Assembly (NCBI GenBank): GCA_023393115.1
Contig: JAEWMS010000076.1
Location: 119,979 to 183,978, forward strand
Direction: 5' to 3'
Length of the DNA: 64,000 nt
DNA from: Bacillota bacterium
GTDB lineage: Bacteria; Bacillota; Clostridia; Acetivibrionales; DSM-1351
Below the pieces are notes generated by a model, which was not told the DNA's origin, did no database searches, and was given only the letters and a program-made list of their open reading frames with translations. The translations under genes were made by a program, and so were the position numbers. Within the stretch, counting starts at the first letter, position 1, and each line of letters begins with the position of its first letter. Shown one piece after another: positions 34,960-44,438 of the stretch.

Positions 34960-36423
34960 ATGTGTGAATTAGGGCAATGCTTACAATGTGAAAACCTTGA
35001 CTGCTTTGACGATAGAATGGATAAGATGCATGAGGAATGCGGAGTGTTCGGGGTATATTCGACCGAAAATAGTGATGTTGATGTTGCAGGAATGACTTAT
35101 TATGGCCTGTACGCACTTCAGCACAGAGGACAGGAAAGCGCCGGTATTGCAGTAAGTGACAAGGAAACCATCGTATTTCACAAGGATATGGGATTGGTGC
35201 CAGAGATTTTCGATAAGGTTGTTTTAACTCATCTCCAGGGTACAATGGCAGTAGGTCATGTCAGATATTCTACAACCGGCGCCAGCCGCCGTGAGAATGC
35301 GCAGCCTATAGTTGTAAGATCCAGAAACGGACAAATCGCCCTTGCCCATAATGGTAATATTGTCAATGCTTCGATACTAAGAGAACAGATGGAAGATAGC
35401 GGAACAATCTTTCAGACAACAAACGACACCGAAGTTCTTGTCAATCTCATCACAAAACACAGTATCACCTCTGAAACAATAGAAGAAGCAGTTGAAAAGA
35501 TGATGAGGGACGTAGAAGGCTCTTACGGGCTTATACTGATGACTGCAAACAAAATGCTTGGAGCAAGAGATCCCTTTGGCATAAGGCCTTTGTGTATAGG
35601 CAAAACCTCTACCTGCTATGTTATAGCTTCGGAATCCTGTGCCCTTGATGCGGTAAATGCCGAGTTTATAAGAGATATTGAACCGGGTGAAATAGTTACC
35701 ATAGAAAATAACGAAATCAAATCAATCAGAGCATTCAATAATAAGGATACAAAGCTGTGTATCTTTGAATTTGTTTATTTTGCAAGGCCTGACAGTGTTA
35801 TTGACGGCGCAAGTGTACAGCAGTCCAGATATGAGGCCGGGAAAAGGTTGGCTATTGAGCATCCTGTTGATGCCGACGTTGTTATTGGTGTTCCTGATTC
35901 GGGAATATCGGCCGCTATCGGTTTTTCAAAACAGTCTGGAATTCCTTACGGTGAAGGTATAGTAAAGAACAGATATGTAGGCAGAACCTTTATCCAGCCT
36001 AGTCAGGGTATGAGAGAAGTTGCTGTAAGAATAAAGCACAACGCCATTAAAAAGACCATTGAGGGCAAAAGGGTTGTTATTATAGACGATTCAATAGTAA
36101 GAGGAACAACTACGAGAAGAATAGTTAAAATATTGAAAAAAGCGGGTGCAAAAGAGGTGCATATGAGAGTCAGCTCACCGCCCCTTAAGTTTCCCTGCTA
36201 TTTTGGCATAGACATTTCCTCCAGAAAAGAACTTGTTGCAGACAAGCTTTCGGTGGAGGAAATAAGAGAAATGATATGCGCAGATTCACTGGGGTATCTT
36301 AGTCTGGAAGGACTTTTGAAGACGCCTGTGGATTCCAGAAGCGGCTTCTGTTCAGCTTGTCTGACAGGTGATTACCCTATAGAGGTTCCGGCAGAGGGAG
36401 ATAAATTCAGCTGCGGTTCATAA
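34960..36423 (+). CDS. purF: Amidophosphoribosyltransferase PurF
   Basis: 487 residues. The mature N-terminal nucleophile is Cys27 (EECGVFGVY), so a 26-residue propeptide must be removed, as in the Bacillus-type enzyme. That propeptide is unusually rich in cysteine (Cys2, 7, 10 and 15). The glutaminase domain is followed by a PRPP-binding domain with VVIIDDSIVRGTTTRRI. C-terminal cysteines (CSACLTGDYP and earlier) suit the 4Fe-4S cluster of this subclass. It catalyses the first committed step of purine synthesis and is normally feedback-inhibited by purine nucleotides. Confidence 0.96.
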   Translation: MCELGQCLQCENLDCFDDRMDKMHEECGVFGVYSTENSDVDVAGMTYYGLYALQHRGQESAGIAVSDKETIVFHKDMGLVPEIFDKVVLTHLQGTMAVGHVRYSTTGASRRENAQPIVVRSRNGQIALAHNGNIVNASILREQMEDSGTIFQTTNDTEVLVNLITKHSITSETIEEAVEKMMRDVEGSYGLILMTANKMLGARDPFGIRPLCIGKTSTCYVIASESCALDAVNAEFIRDIEPGEIVTIENNEIKSIRAFNNKDTKLCIFEFVYFARPDSVIDGASVQQSRYEAGKRLAIEHPVDADVVIGVPDSGISAAIGFSKQSGIPYGEGIVKNRYVGRTFIQPSQGMREVAVRIKHNAIKKTIEGKRVVIIDDSIVRGTTTRRIVKILKKAGAKEVHMRVSSPPLKFPCYFGIDISSRKELVADKLSVEEIREMICADSLGYLSLEGLLKTPVDSRSGFCSACLTGDYPIEVPAEGDKFSCGS

Positions 36424-36516
36424 TGGAACAAAAACATGTATTACTACGCGCGACTTGTAATACATAGACAAATTTCATTACATTTTGTGGCTGCTATGCG
36501 GCTCATGGAGGTTAAG

Positions 36517-37539
36517 ATGACAACTTACAGAGATGCAGGTGTTGATGTTGAGGCAGGTTATGAAGCAGTTAAACTAATGAAGAATCATGTGAAAAGAACA
36601 TTCAGACCCGAGGTAATGACAGAACTGGGAGGCTTTGGCGGATTATTCAGCCTTGATAAATCCAAGTATGAAGAGCCTGTTTTAGTGTCCGGTACTGATG
36701 GGGTGGGAACAAAGCTTAAAATGGCTTTCTTACTTAAAAAGCATGATACAGTGGGTATTGACTGTGTTGCAATGTGTGTAAACGATATTGTGTGCAGTGG
36801 TGCTGAACCCTTGTTTTTCCTTGATTACGTGGCAGTTGGAAAAAATTATCCCGAAAAGGTTGCAGAAATTGTTAAGGGAGTTGCAGAAGGCTGTGTGATG
36901 TCGGGCTGCTCCCTAATCGGTGGCGAAACAGCCGAGATGCCTGGATTTTATCCCGTAGATGAATATGACCTGGCTGGATTTACTGTGGGAATTGTTGACA
37001 AGAAAAAAATCATTGATGGTAAAAAAATCAAGGCAGGCGACAAGCTCATAGGACTTCCTTCATCAGGAATACACAGCAACGGCTATTCACTCGTTCGCAA
37101 ACTTATCAATCCCACTGAAAAGAACCTGAAGGAATATGTTGAGAAATTGGGCTGTACACTGGGAGAAGAACTTTTAAAGCCTACAAAAATATATGTTAAA
37201 ACTGTACTTGACTTGATTTCAAAGTACGAAATAAAAGGAATATCACATATTACCGGTGGCGGCTTTATTGAAAATATTCCAAGAATGGTACCCGAAGGAT
37301 TAAGAGTCAATATAGAAAAGGGAACCTGGCCTGTTCTTCCGATTTTTGAATTACTAAGAGATTTGGGGAATATGAAGGACAGTGATATATTCAACACCTT
37401 CAACATGGGTATCGGTATGGTTATGGCTGTAGACAATGAAAAGGCAGATGAGATAGTAGCTTACCTGAAATCTGTTGGTGAAGCTGCCTATATTATTGGA
37501 ACTATCAGTGAAGGTGAAGCAGGGGTTGAAATAAAATAA
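36517..37539 (+). CDS. purM: Phosphoribosylformylglycinamidine cyclo-ligase PurM
   Basis: 340 residues from the ATG at 36517, which has GGAGG eight bases before; an ATG at 36436 would add 27 residues unlike PurM. Typical segments: [43 protein letters not shown] and [13 protein letters not shown]. It makes AIR from FGAM with ATP. It lies 94 nt after purF and 13 nt before purN. Confidence 0.96.
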   Translation: MTTYRDAGVDVEAGYEAVKLMKNHVKRTFRPEVMTELGGFGGLFSLDKSKYEEPVLVSGTDGVGTKLKMAFLLKKHDTVGIDCVAMCVNDIVCSGAEPLFFLDYVAVGKNYPEKVAEIVKGVAEGCVMSGCSLIGGETAEMPGFYPVDEYDLAGFTVGIVDKKKIIDGKKIKAGDKLIGLPSSGIHSNGYSLVRKLINPTEKNLKEYVEKLGCTLGEELLKPTKIYVKTVLDLISKYEIKGISHITGGGFIENIPRMVPEGLRVNIEKGTWPVLPIFELLRDLGNMKDSDIFNTFNMGIGMVMAVDNEKADEIVAYLKSVGEAAYIIGTISEGEAGVEIK

Positions 37540-37552
37540 CGCGGAGGCAAAT

Positions 37553-38176
37553 ATGCTGAGAATAGGCGTATTAGTGTCTGGAGGAGGTTCGAATCTTCAG
37601 GCAATAATTGACAAGATAGAGAACGGATATATCAATAACGTGCAAATCGTTACTGTTGTATCCAGCAAGCCTGAGGTATATGCTCTGGAAAGGGCAAGTA
37701 AGAATGGAATAAACGGAACTGTCATTTCAAGAAAATCCTTTGATAACATAGATGAATACGATCAGGCTCTGATTGACCATTTCAGAGAATATAAGGTCGA
37801 ACTTGTGGTAATGGCGGGTTTCCTTTCAATTCTCGGAGAACGCTTCAACAAGTATTACACCGGCAGGGTAATCAATGTTCACCCGTCTTTAATTCCCGCT
37901 TTTTGCGGCAAGGGTTTTTACGGAATAATCCCACATAGACATGTATTGGAAACAGGAGTCAAGGTAACCGGAGCTACAGTGCATTTTGTTGAACTGGAAG
38001 CAGATACCGGGCCTATTATCTTGCAAAAAGCTGTTTATGTGGAAGATAACGATACACCTGAGAGTCTGCAGAAAAGAGTTATGGAGCAGGCTGAATGGGA
38101 GATACTGCCGGAGGCAATCAAACTGTTTGCTGAAAACAGATTGGTCGTTGAGGATAAGAAGGTCAGAATAGTTTAA
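37553..38176 (+). CDS. purN: Phosphoribosylglycinamide formyltransferase PurN
   Basis: 207 residues, the 10-formyl-THF-dependent enzyme. GVLVSGGGSNLQAIID opens the fold; the catalytic Asn/His pair is in VINVHPSLIPAF, followed by CGKGFYG, and the Asp in ADTGPII. It formylates GAR. Strong Shine-Dalgarno CGGAGG just before the ATG. Confidence 0.95.
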   Translation: MLRIGVLVSGGGSNLQAIIDKIENGYINNVQIVTVVSSKPEVYALERASKNGINGTVISRKSFDNIDEYDQALIDHFREYKVELVVMAGFLSILGERFNKYYTGRVINVHPSLIPAFCGKGFYGIIPHRHVLETGVKVTGATVHFVELEADTGPIILQKAVYVEDNDTPESLQKRVMEQAEWEILPEAIKLFAENRLVVEDKKVRIV

Positions 38177-38256
38177 ACCTCAGTATTTTATTAGTACTGA
38201 GTAAATCTTATAAAATAAAATAAAAAGTTATTATTTTGAATGGAGGCTTTAGGTTT

Positions 38257-39801
38257 ATGATTAAGCGTGCATTAATTAGTGTTTCGGACAAGACTGGAAT
38301 AGTGGATTTTGCATCTACTCTGGCTGCAAAAGGCGTGGAGATAATTTCTACGGGAGGAACAGCTAAAACATTGTCTGACGCAGGCTTAAAGGTTATAAAT
38401 ATTTCAGACATAACAGGTTTCCCTGAATGCCTGGATGGAAGAGTAAAGACGCTTCACCCGAAGGTTCACGCAGGACTTCTTGCCATAAGAAGTAATGAAG
38501 AGCACATGCAACAAATTAAGGAACTGGGTGTTGAAACAATTGATATAGTTGTAATAAACCTATACCCGTTTAAACAAACAATATTAAAGGGAAATGTAGA
38601 GCTTGAAGAAGCTATTGAAAATATTGATATAGGCGGCCCTACAATGCTAAGAGCAGCTGCCAAGAATTATCAGGACGTAGCTGTTGTAGTAGATCCGGCA
38701 GACTATGAGAAGGTTCTTTCAGAATTGAATGAAACAGGTGACGTCAGTGTAAAAACCAAATTCAGACTTGCTTACAAGGTATTTGAACACACCAGCCATT
38801 ATGACACACTAATAGCTAAATATCTCAGAGACACTCTGGGAGACATTGATTTTCCGGATACCCTTTCACTAACCTATGAAAAGGTACAGGATATGCGTTA
38901 CGGTGAAAATCCACATCAGAAAGCCGTATTCTATAAGGAAGTGGGAGCAAACAGAGGACTACTTCCAAGTGCTGTTCAGCTTCACGGTAAGGAATTGTCC
39001 TATAATAATATAAATGATACCAACGGAGCAATAGAACTTGTTAAGGAATTTGACGAGCCTACAGTAGTTGCAGTAAAGCATACCAACCCATGTGGTGTGG
39101 GTAGTGCTTCTACAATCTATGAAGCTTACATGAGAGCATATGAATCCGACCCTGTATCCATTTTCGGAGGAATCATTGCTGCAAACAGGGAAATAGACGC
39201 TAAAACCGCTGAAGAAATAAATAAGATTTTCGTAGAAATAGTTGTAGCTCCATCCTTCTCAGACGAGGCCTTTGCAATTCTTTCACAGAAAAAGAACATC
39301 AGATTGCTGAAGCTTGAGGGAATTGCAGAAAAAGTACCGGCCGATACTCTTGATATGAAGAAGGTTTGCGGCGGTCTTTTAGTTCAAAAGTACAACAATC
39401 AGTTGTTTAACGAAGAAGAGCTTAAGGTTGTAACAGATGTTAAGCCAACAAAGGAACAGATGGAAGACCTTATATTCGCTATGAAGGTTGTTAAACACAC
39501 AAAGTCAAACGGTATAGCACTGGCCAAGGGCAAGATGACAATAGGTGTGGGACCTGGACAGACAAACAGAATAGTGCCTACAAGAGTTGCAATAGAATAT
39601 GCAGGTGAGAGATCAAAGGGTGCAGTTATGGCATCGGATGCTTTCTTCCCCTTTGAGGATTGCGTTGAGGCAGCTGCAGCAGCAGGTATCAAGGCAATAA
39701 TTCAGCCCGGCGGATCGCTAAATGACCAGAAGTCCATCGATGCCTGCAACAAGTACGGCATAGCAATGATATTTACTGGCATGAGACATTTTAAACATTA
39801 G
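38257..39801 (+). CDS. purH: Bifunctional AICAR formyltransferase / IMP cyclohydrolase PurH
   Basis: 514 residues from the ATG at 38257 (GGAGG at 38242-38246); an upstream TTG would add seven residues and lacks a ribosome site. N-terminal IMP cyclohydrolase domain ([43 protein letters not shown]) and C-terminal AICAR transformylase ([31 protein letters not shown]). It carries out the last two steps to IMP. Confidence 0.96.
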   Translation: MIKRALISVSDKTGIVDFASTLAAKGVEIISTGGTAKTLSDAGLKVINISDITGFPECLDGRVKTLHPKVHAGLLAIRSNEEHMQQIKELGVETIDIVVINLYPFKQTILKGNVELEEAIENIDIGGPTMLRAAAKNYQDVAVVVDPADYEKVLSELNETGDVSVKTKFRLAYKVFEHTSHYDTLIAKYLRDTLGDIDFPDTLSLTYEKVQDMRYGENPHQKAVFYKEVGANRGLLPSAVQLHGKELSYNNINDTNGAIELVKEFDEPTVVAVKHTNPCGVGSASTIYEAYMRAYESDPVSIFGGIIAANREIDAKTAEEINKIFVEIVVAPSFSDEAFAILSQKKNIRLLKLEGIAEKVPADTLDMKKVCGGLLVQKYNNQLFNEEELKVVTDVKPTKEQMEDLIFAMKVVKHTKSNGIALAKGKMTIGVGPGQTNRIVPTRVAIEYAGERSKGAVMASDAFFPFEDCVEAAAAAGIKAIIQPGGSLNDQKSIDACNKYGIAMIFTGMRHFKH

Positions 39802-40263
39802 GAACCGCTGAGATTATCGCAAATAGTTTAGTCTATTCATATCAACTTTAGCAGGATATATGTAAATTGTACTGTAACTATTTAATTTCGAACTGATAAA
39901 TTTAAGTTAATATGTATTTATCTCACGCGAGTACAACTTAGATGAATGGAAAGCTTGGTTAAAGATATTTGTTTGAATTTGTTGGTGAAGCATAAGTAAT
40001 TTTGCCGTAAAACCTACACGAAGTAGGTTTTAGCGAAACGTTAAAGCATGGATGCTGTTGTGAGCGACGGTAAAATTAACTATGATGAAGCATTATAAAT
40101 TCAGCAAATATCTTGTGAGCTGCCATTTAGGTAAGTTAGTACGGGAGTGAGTTTTAACATTACTTATTTAGTATTACGTAATCTATAGAAGTTGATTTAA
40201 TTAAATTTATTTTTTGCGATATGTCCTGTTACTTTATTTTAAATGTCGTGATGGAGGTATCAT
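39802..40263 (+). other. 462-nt gap between purH and purD
   Basis: No protein gene is visible. The only clear structure is the repeat at 39997-40078 (listed separately). The gap splits an otherwise tightly spaced operon, so purD may be transcribed from its own promoter or by readthrough. The Shine-Dalgarno GGAGG of purD lies at its right end. Confidence 0.5.
39997..40078 (+). repeat. Structured intergenic element, copy 2 (purH-purD gap)
   Basis: Outer stem of 12 bp (39997-40008 with 40067-40078, one G-U pair), hairpin AAAACCTAC-ACGAA-GTAGGTTTT (40009-40031), then AGC-ATGGAT-GCT (40045-40056). The unpaired motifs CGAAAC (40034-40039) and GTTGTGAGC (40057-40065) are identical to those of the nifK-nifE copy. 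Paired positions differ from that copy mainly by compensatory pairs (see findings). Orientation is opposite to copy 1 relative to the surrounding operon. Confidence 0.7.
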
Positions 40264-41523
40264 ATGAATGTTTTAGTTGTTGGCGGCGGCGGAAGAGAGC
40301 ATGCTATAGTCTGGAAACTCTCCCAGAGCCCTAAGATAGACGAATTGTACTGTGCGCCTGGGAATGGAGGAATTTCGAAGCTTGCTACCTGTGTTGCCAT
40401 TAAGGCTACAGATATCGAAGGAATAGTAAATTTCTCAAAGGAGAATAAAATAGATTTGGTTATGGTGGCACCCGATGACCCTCTGGTAGCCGGAATGGTT
40501 GATGCACTGGAGGCTGCAGGTATCAGAGCCTTTGGTCCTGTTAAGGCGGCGGCCATCATTGAGGGCAGCAAAGCTTTTTCGAAGGATCTGATGAAGAAGT
40601 ACAACATTCCTACTGCCGCCTATGAGGTGTATGATAGCAGCGAAGAGGCTCTGAAGTATCTTGATACCTGCAGCGCACCCATTGTTGTCAAGGCAGACGG
40701 TTTAGCTCTTGGAAAAGGTGTTATAATTGCTAAGACCCTGGATGAAGCAAAAACTGCTGTGGACAGTATTATGAACGATAGGGTATTTGGAGCGGCAGGA
40801 AACAGGGTGGTCATTGAACAATTTATTGAAGGTCCCGAAGTATCCATATTGGCCTTTACAGACGGTAAAACCGTTGTGCCTATGGTATCTTCCCAGGATC
40901 ACAAGCGTGTGTTTGACCACGATCAGGGGCCAAATACGGGTGGAATGGGGACCTTCTCGCCCAGTTTGATTTATGACAGCAAGCTGGCAGAGCAATGCAT
41001 GAAGGAAATATTCCTACCCACTATAGAGGCTATGAATAAGGAAGGCCGAAAATTTAAAGGTATCCTGTATTTTGGTCTTATGATAACAAAAGATGGGCCA
41101 AAGGTAATCGAGTACAATGCCCGTTTTGGAGATCCCGAAACACAGGTTATACTGCCCAGATTAAAAACCGATTTACTTGATATATTTAACGCAATTATAG
41201 ATGACAAACTGGCTGAAATAGAAATTGAGTGGAGTGATAATGCCGCCGTGTGTGTTATAGCTGCCTCGGGCGGGTATCCCGGCAAATATGCTACCGGCCT
41301 TGAGATAAGTGGGCTGGATGCTTGTGAAGCAGATGAAAACACAATGATATTCCATGCTGGAACCTCCGGTGAGGACGGTAAGTTCTATACTGCAGGCGGA
41401 AGAGTATTAGGCGTTACAGCTGTAGAAGAAAACATGGAAAAGGCAATAAATAAAGCTTATACAGGTATAGAAAAAATTAGCTTTGAGGGTATGCACTATA
41501 GAAAAGATATTGGAAGAAAGTAA
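40264..41523 (+). CDS. purD: Phosphoribosylamine-glycine ligase PurD
   Basis: 419 residues, ATP-grasp fold. MNVLVVGGGGREHAIVWKL at the N-terminus, KADGLALGKGV in the ATP-binding part, and YNARFGDPETQVILPRL near the end of the grasp domain. It makes GAR from phosphoribosylamine. Shine-Dalgarno GGAGG. Last pur gene in the window; purC, purB, purL and purK are not nearby. Confidence 0.96.
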   Translation: MNVLVVGGGGREHAIVWKLSQSPKIDELYCAPGNGGISKLATCVAIKATDIEGIVNFSKENKIDLVMVAPDDPLVAGMVDALEAAGIRAFGPVKAAAIIEGSKAFSKDLMKKYNIPTAAYEVYDSSEEALKYLDTCSAPIVVKADGLALGKGVIIAKTLDEAKTAVDSIMNDRVFGAAGNRVVIEQFIEGPEVSILAFTDGKTVVPMVSSQDHKRVFDHDQGPNTGGMGTFSPSLIYDSKLAEQCMKEIFLPTIEAMNKEGRKFKGILYFGLMITKDGPKVIEYNARFGDPETQVILPRLKTDLLDIFNAIIDDKLAEIEIEWSDNAAVCVIAASGGYPGKYATGLEISGLDACEADENTMIFHAGTSGEDGKFYTAGGRVLGVTAVEENMEKAINKAYTGIEKISFEGMHYRKDIGRK

Positions 41524-41600
41524 TCCACGGTAATGTATGAATTTAGAAGTATCAGGTCACTAATACGCGAGGGCAATTTTACGTAAATGCGGAGGGGGTT

Positions 41601-41650
41601 CAAAACAGTTAGAGATATAATCCAAAAAGGAAATTTCTCTAACCGTTTTG
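41601..41650. terminator. Bidirectional terminator between convergent genes
   Basis: CAAAAC-GTTAGAGA and TCTCTAAC-GTTTTG pair over about 13 bp with one mismatch around an A-rich loop. It separates purD from the convergent membrane-protein gene and overlaps the latter's 3' end. Confidence 0.7.
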
Positions 41651-42214
41651 AATACCTCCTGTTTCTTTTTTTCGGTATACTTCAAATAACCCTGCCAGAG
41701 CTCCTCCCAGTATATTACAAATCATATCAATGTTATTGTCGGCAATACTTCCTTGATTGGCAGTTTTAAGTACCACGTCACTGATATACTCTCCTATTTC
41801 AAAGACTGTTCCAATAAAAGAACCAAATAAAAGAATAAATATAAAAACCATTAATCTTGAAATTCTATGAAAATATCCTTCCTTTTTTGCTATTGAATAG
41901 AAGAAGAGTGTAAAGGAAAAGGTACCGAATACATGCAATAGCTTATCAAAGACAAATGATTTATTGTAAATATGCATGTAATCACCGAGAAAGTTGTTTG
42001 CCAGTAATGATATAACTACTGAGATTCTAATGAAGTTTGTAATGGCAACCCCTTTTTTATATTCATACAATAAAAACAATAGATAAATAATCAGAACAAT
42101 CCCTGTAACAATCGAGCTCATATATTTCTTTTGAAATATAAATGCTATGGCTAATACAATCTGCAAGATAACATAAATAATGTTTATTAGCTTTATAATT
42201 AGTTTTTTATTCAC
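41639..42214 (-). CDS. YjdF/DUF2238-like membrane protein
   Basis: 191 residues from a GTG start (42212-42214) with GGGGAG upstream. Five or six membrane segments. Conserved polar spots in the membrane, FDKLLHVFGTF, FEIGEYISD and DNNIDMICNILGG, resemble the DUF2238/YjdF family (distantly VanZ-like). Function is unknown. It runs opposite to its neighbours. Confidence 0.6.
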   Translation of the reverse strand: MNKKLIIKLINIIYVILQIVLAIAFIFQKKYMSSIVTGIVLIIYLLFLLYEYKKGVAITNFIRISVVISLLANNFLGDYMHIYNKSFVFDKLLHVFGTFSFTLFFYSIAKKEGYFHRISRLMVFIFILLFGSFIGTVFEIGEYISDVVLKTANQGSIADNNIDMICNILGGALAGLFEVYRKKETGGIQNG

Positions 42215-42322
42215 TATTATTTCTCCCCAGAGTGTTTTCTTAGGTTATTGTTTGATTAAAGGCATTATTTATTCAAACGGGAGCATGTAATCAAAATACA
42301 GTAGTTAAGAGTTGGTTGTAAA

Positions 42323-42351
42323 TTGACTACTTGTATTTTTTAGTATATAAT
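42323..42351 (+). promoter_or_regulatory. padR promoter
   Basis: TTGACT (42323-42328) and TATAAT (42346-42351) with a 17-bp spacer. The predicted start falls at the left edge of the palindrome at 42359, consistent with repression of its own gene. Confidence 0.75.
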
Positions 42352-42358
42352 ATTGATT

Positions 42359-42407
42359 AATATATCATAATGATATATTATAGGATGTAATATATCACAT
42401 AGATATA
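42359..42407. promoter_or_regulatory. Palindromic PadR operator candidates before padR
   Basis: A perfect 21-bp palindrome (42359-42379; arms AATATATCAT and ATGATATATT around a central A) is followed by a looser one (TATATC-ACATA-GATATA, 42391-42407). The first recurs identically at 43053-43073. Confidence 0.7.
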
Positions 42408-42423
42408 TAGTAGAGGTGGTAAA

Positions 42424-42990
42424 ATGCCAAAAGTAAATAAAACCAGGTACGCAATTCTGGGGGTACTAAGTATTGAACCCGGTTCAGGCTATGATATAAA
42501 GAAAAATTGTGATAAGGGAATTTCTTATTTCTGGAATGAAAATTTCGGACATATTTATCCCGTGCTTAAGAAGATGGAAAAAGACGGTGTAATCACAAAG
42601 AATGTAGAACAAAATGAAGGGCGGCCTCCAAGGAATGTATATTTTATTACTGACAAAGGGAGGGAAGAACTTACTAACTGGTTGATAAGCCCTACAACCC
42701 AGGCACCTCAACGATTGGAACTACTGCTTAAGCTTACTTTTGCAAAGGTTATCCCACCAGAAGAAATGATTAGAGAGCTTGAGCGCGTAAAGGAAAGTCA
42801 TTGCAGAAATTTGAAAAAATATTATCAGATTGAACAGGAGTACACAAATAATCAAACAGCCAGAGAGGATGACGGATATCCATATTGGATTTCAACCATT
42901 CGTTATGGTATATGTGATGCTGAGTTCAGAATCAAGTGGTGTGAAGAGACAATAGAGCGTATAAAGGCTCATAATACTGAAGTGAAATAG
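42424..42990 (+). CDS. PadR-family transcriptional regulator
   Basis: 188 residues. N-terminal winged helix with the PadR pattern (TRYAILGVLSIEPGSGYDIKKNCDKGISYFWNENFGHIYPVLKKMEKDGVITK) and a C-terminal helical dimerisation domain (about 95-185), which makes it a long-form PadR. Such proteins usually repress detoxification or transport genes until a small aromatic or drug ligand binds. The shared palindrome points to itself and the downstream glycosyltransferase as targets. Shine-Dalgarno AGAGGTGG. Confidence 0.88.
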   Translation: MPKVNKTRYAILGVLSIEPGSGYDIKKNCDKGISYFWNENFGHIYPVLKKMEKDGVITKNVEQNEGRPPRNVYFITDKGREELTNWLISPTTQAPQRLELLLKLTFAKVIPPEEMIRELERVKESHCRNLKKYYQIEQEYTNNQTAREDDGYPYWISTIRYGICDAEFRIKWCEETIERIKAHNTEVK

Positions 42991-43052
42991 AAACGAAGAA
43001 AGTAACTTTATTGTTAATTAATCAGATTTAAAAGATAAAAAATTTTAGCCAT

Positions 43053-43073
43053 AATATATCATAATGATATATT
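43053..43073. promoter_or_regulatory. PadR operator candidate before the glycosyltransferase
   Basis: Identical copy of the 21-bp palindrome found at 42359-42379. It lies about 50 nt before the glycosyltransferase start, in the padR-glycosyltransferase gap. Confidence 0.7.
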
Positions 43074-43124
43074 AAATAAAGATATATATAAGAGAGATAT
43101 AAACAAGGATATCCAGGAGGTAAT

Positions 43125-44294
43125 ATGTCAAAAATATTGTTTTTAAACGGTAATGCCCACGGGCACGTCAATCCTACCTTACCGGTTGTTGCTGAGTTGA
43201 CAAAGCGGGGTGAGGAGGTTATTTATTTTTCAACAAAAGAGTTTGAACAGAAAATAGAAGCTACAGGGGCAAAGTTTATGGATTATGGAAGTAAGCTATA
43301 TGATTTTTTTATGAACTATAAGCCTGTTGGCAGTCACCCTTTTTATTCACTTGCTGATGTTTTACTTGGGATGGATAGGGTTGTGGTTCCGCTGGTATTG
43401 GACAGGATACAGGATGTTGAAATTGACAGTATTATACATGACTCCATGTTTGGTGCCGGAAATATAATTGCCAGAAAGTTAAATCTCCCCGCTATATGCT
43501 CCTGCACAACATTTGCAATGAATAAGCTGCCGTTACCGATACATATGCTGGAACCGGGCTTTCATCCTCAGCTTGATCTTTTGTACAAAGAATTGAAGGA
43601 GGCTCAAACAGAATGGAATATGGATAAATTGGATATTATGGATGTATTCTTTAAAAAGGAAAAAATAAATTTAGTTTTTACTTCCAGGATGTTTCAACCG
43701 GATGCTGATAGCTTTGATGAAACCTTTCATTTTGTAGGCCCTTCTATAGCGGTCAGGAATGAAAAGCACTATTTCCCTTTTGAAGAGTTGAATGATGGTA
43801 CAACAGTATATATTTCAATGGGAACAATTAATAACCAATGCCTGGATTTCTACTTAAAATGTATTGAGGCATTTAGTAATCAGAACTATAAGGTTATTAT
43901 GTCTGTTGGTAATAAAGTTGATATTGCAGCATTGGGGGAGATACCAAAAAATATTATTGTGAGAAATCATGTACCTCAGCTTGAAGTTTTGCAAAGATCA
44001 GCAGTATTTATAAGTCATGGAGGTCTTAACAGTGTTAGCGAAGCTTTGTACTACGGAGTACCGGTCATAGCAGTACCTCAGGCAAATGATCAGCCTATGG
44101 TTGCAAACCAGCTTGTAAAATTAGGTGCCGGTTTGTGCCTGAAAATGAGTGAAGTTACTCCAGAAATTCTGAGAACTTCTGTTATCGAGTTATTAACTAA
44201 TAACAGTTACAAAAACAACAGCATTAAATTAGGCAATTCCCTTATTCAAGCCGGCGGATATAAGGCTGCAGCAGATATTATCTTACAATCATAA
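43125..44294 (+). CDS. MGT-type UDP-glycosyltransferase (macrolide/antibiotic glycosyltransferase family)
   Basis: 389 residues, GT-B fold of family GT1. N-terminal acceptor domain (FLNGNAHGHVNPTLPVVAELTKRGEEVIYFST); C-terminal donor domain with YISMGTINN and the signature FISHGGLNSVSEALYYGVPVIAVPQANDQPMVA. Relatives glycosylate macrolides, flavonoids or other small hydrophobic compounds, often inactivating them. With the adjacent PadR it looks like a small inducible detoxification unit. The acceptor is not predictable. Confidence 0.88.
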   Translation: MSKILFLNGNAHGHVNPTLPVVAELTKRGEEVIYFSTKEFEQKIEATGAKFMDYGSKLYDFFMNYKPVGSHPFYSLADVLLGMDRVVVPLVLDRIQDVEIDSIIHDSMFGAGNIIARKLNLPAICSCTTFAMNKLPLPIHMLEPGFHPQLDLLYKELKEAQTEWNMDKLDIMDVFFKKEKINLVFTSRMFQPDADSFDETFHFVGPSIAVRNEKHYFPFEELNDGTTVYISMGTINNQCLDFYLKCIEAFSNQNYKVIMSVGNKVDIAALGEIPKNIIVRNHVPQLEVLQRSAVFISHGGLNSVSEALYYGVPVIAVPQANDQPMVANQLVKLGAGLCLKMSEVTPEILRTSVIELLTNNSYKNNSIKLGNSLIQAGGYKAAADIILQS

Positions 44295-44310
44295 CTTCTC
44301 TTCCTTCCTC

Positions 44311-44350
44311 CACCTCTGGATTATTTACAAATAATTTACAGAGGTGTTTT
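44311..44350 (+). terminator. Intrinsic terminator after the glycosyltransferase
   Basis: CACCTCTG pairs with CAGAGGTG, with an inner ATTATTT/AAATAAT stem, followed by two T runs. Confidence 0.88.
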
Positions 44351-44438
44351 TACTTTTTTTAATAGATAGTTAATATTTTTATGCTATAATATCTTTTATA
44401 TTGCTGAATTTGTAATTTATAGTCAGAAGGATTATCAA

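Noticed and set aside
36436..36516. Longer PurM start at 36436
   Set aside because: The extra 27 residues do not resemble PurM and the ATG at 36517 has a good GGAGG.
37580..37600. tRNA-like GGTTCGAATC
   Set aside because: It is inside the purN coding sequence and has no acceptor or anticodon arms around it.
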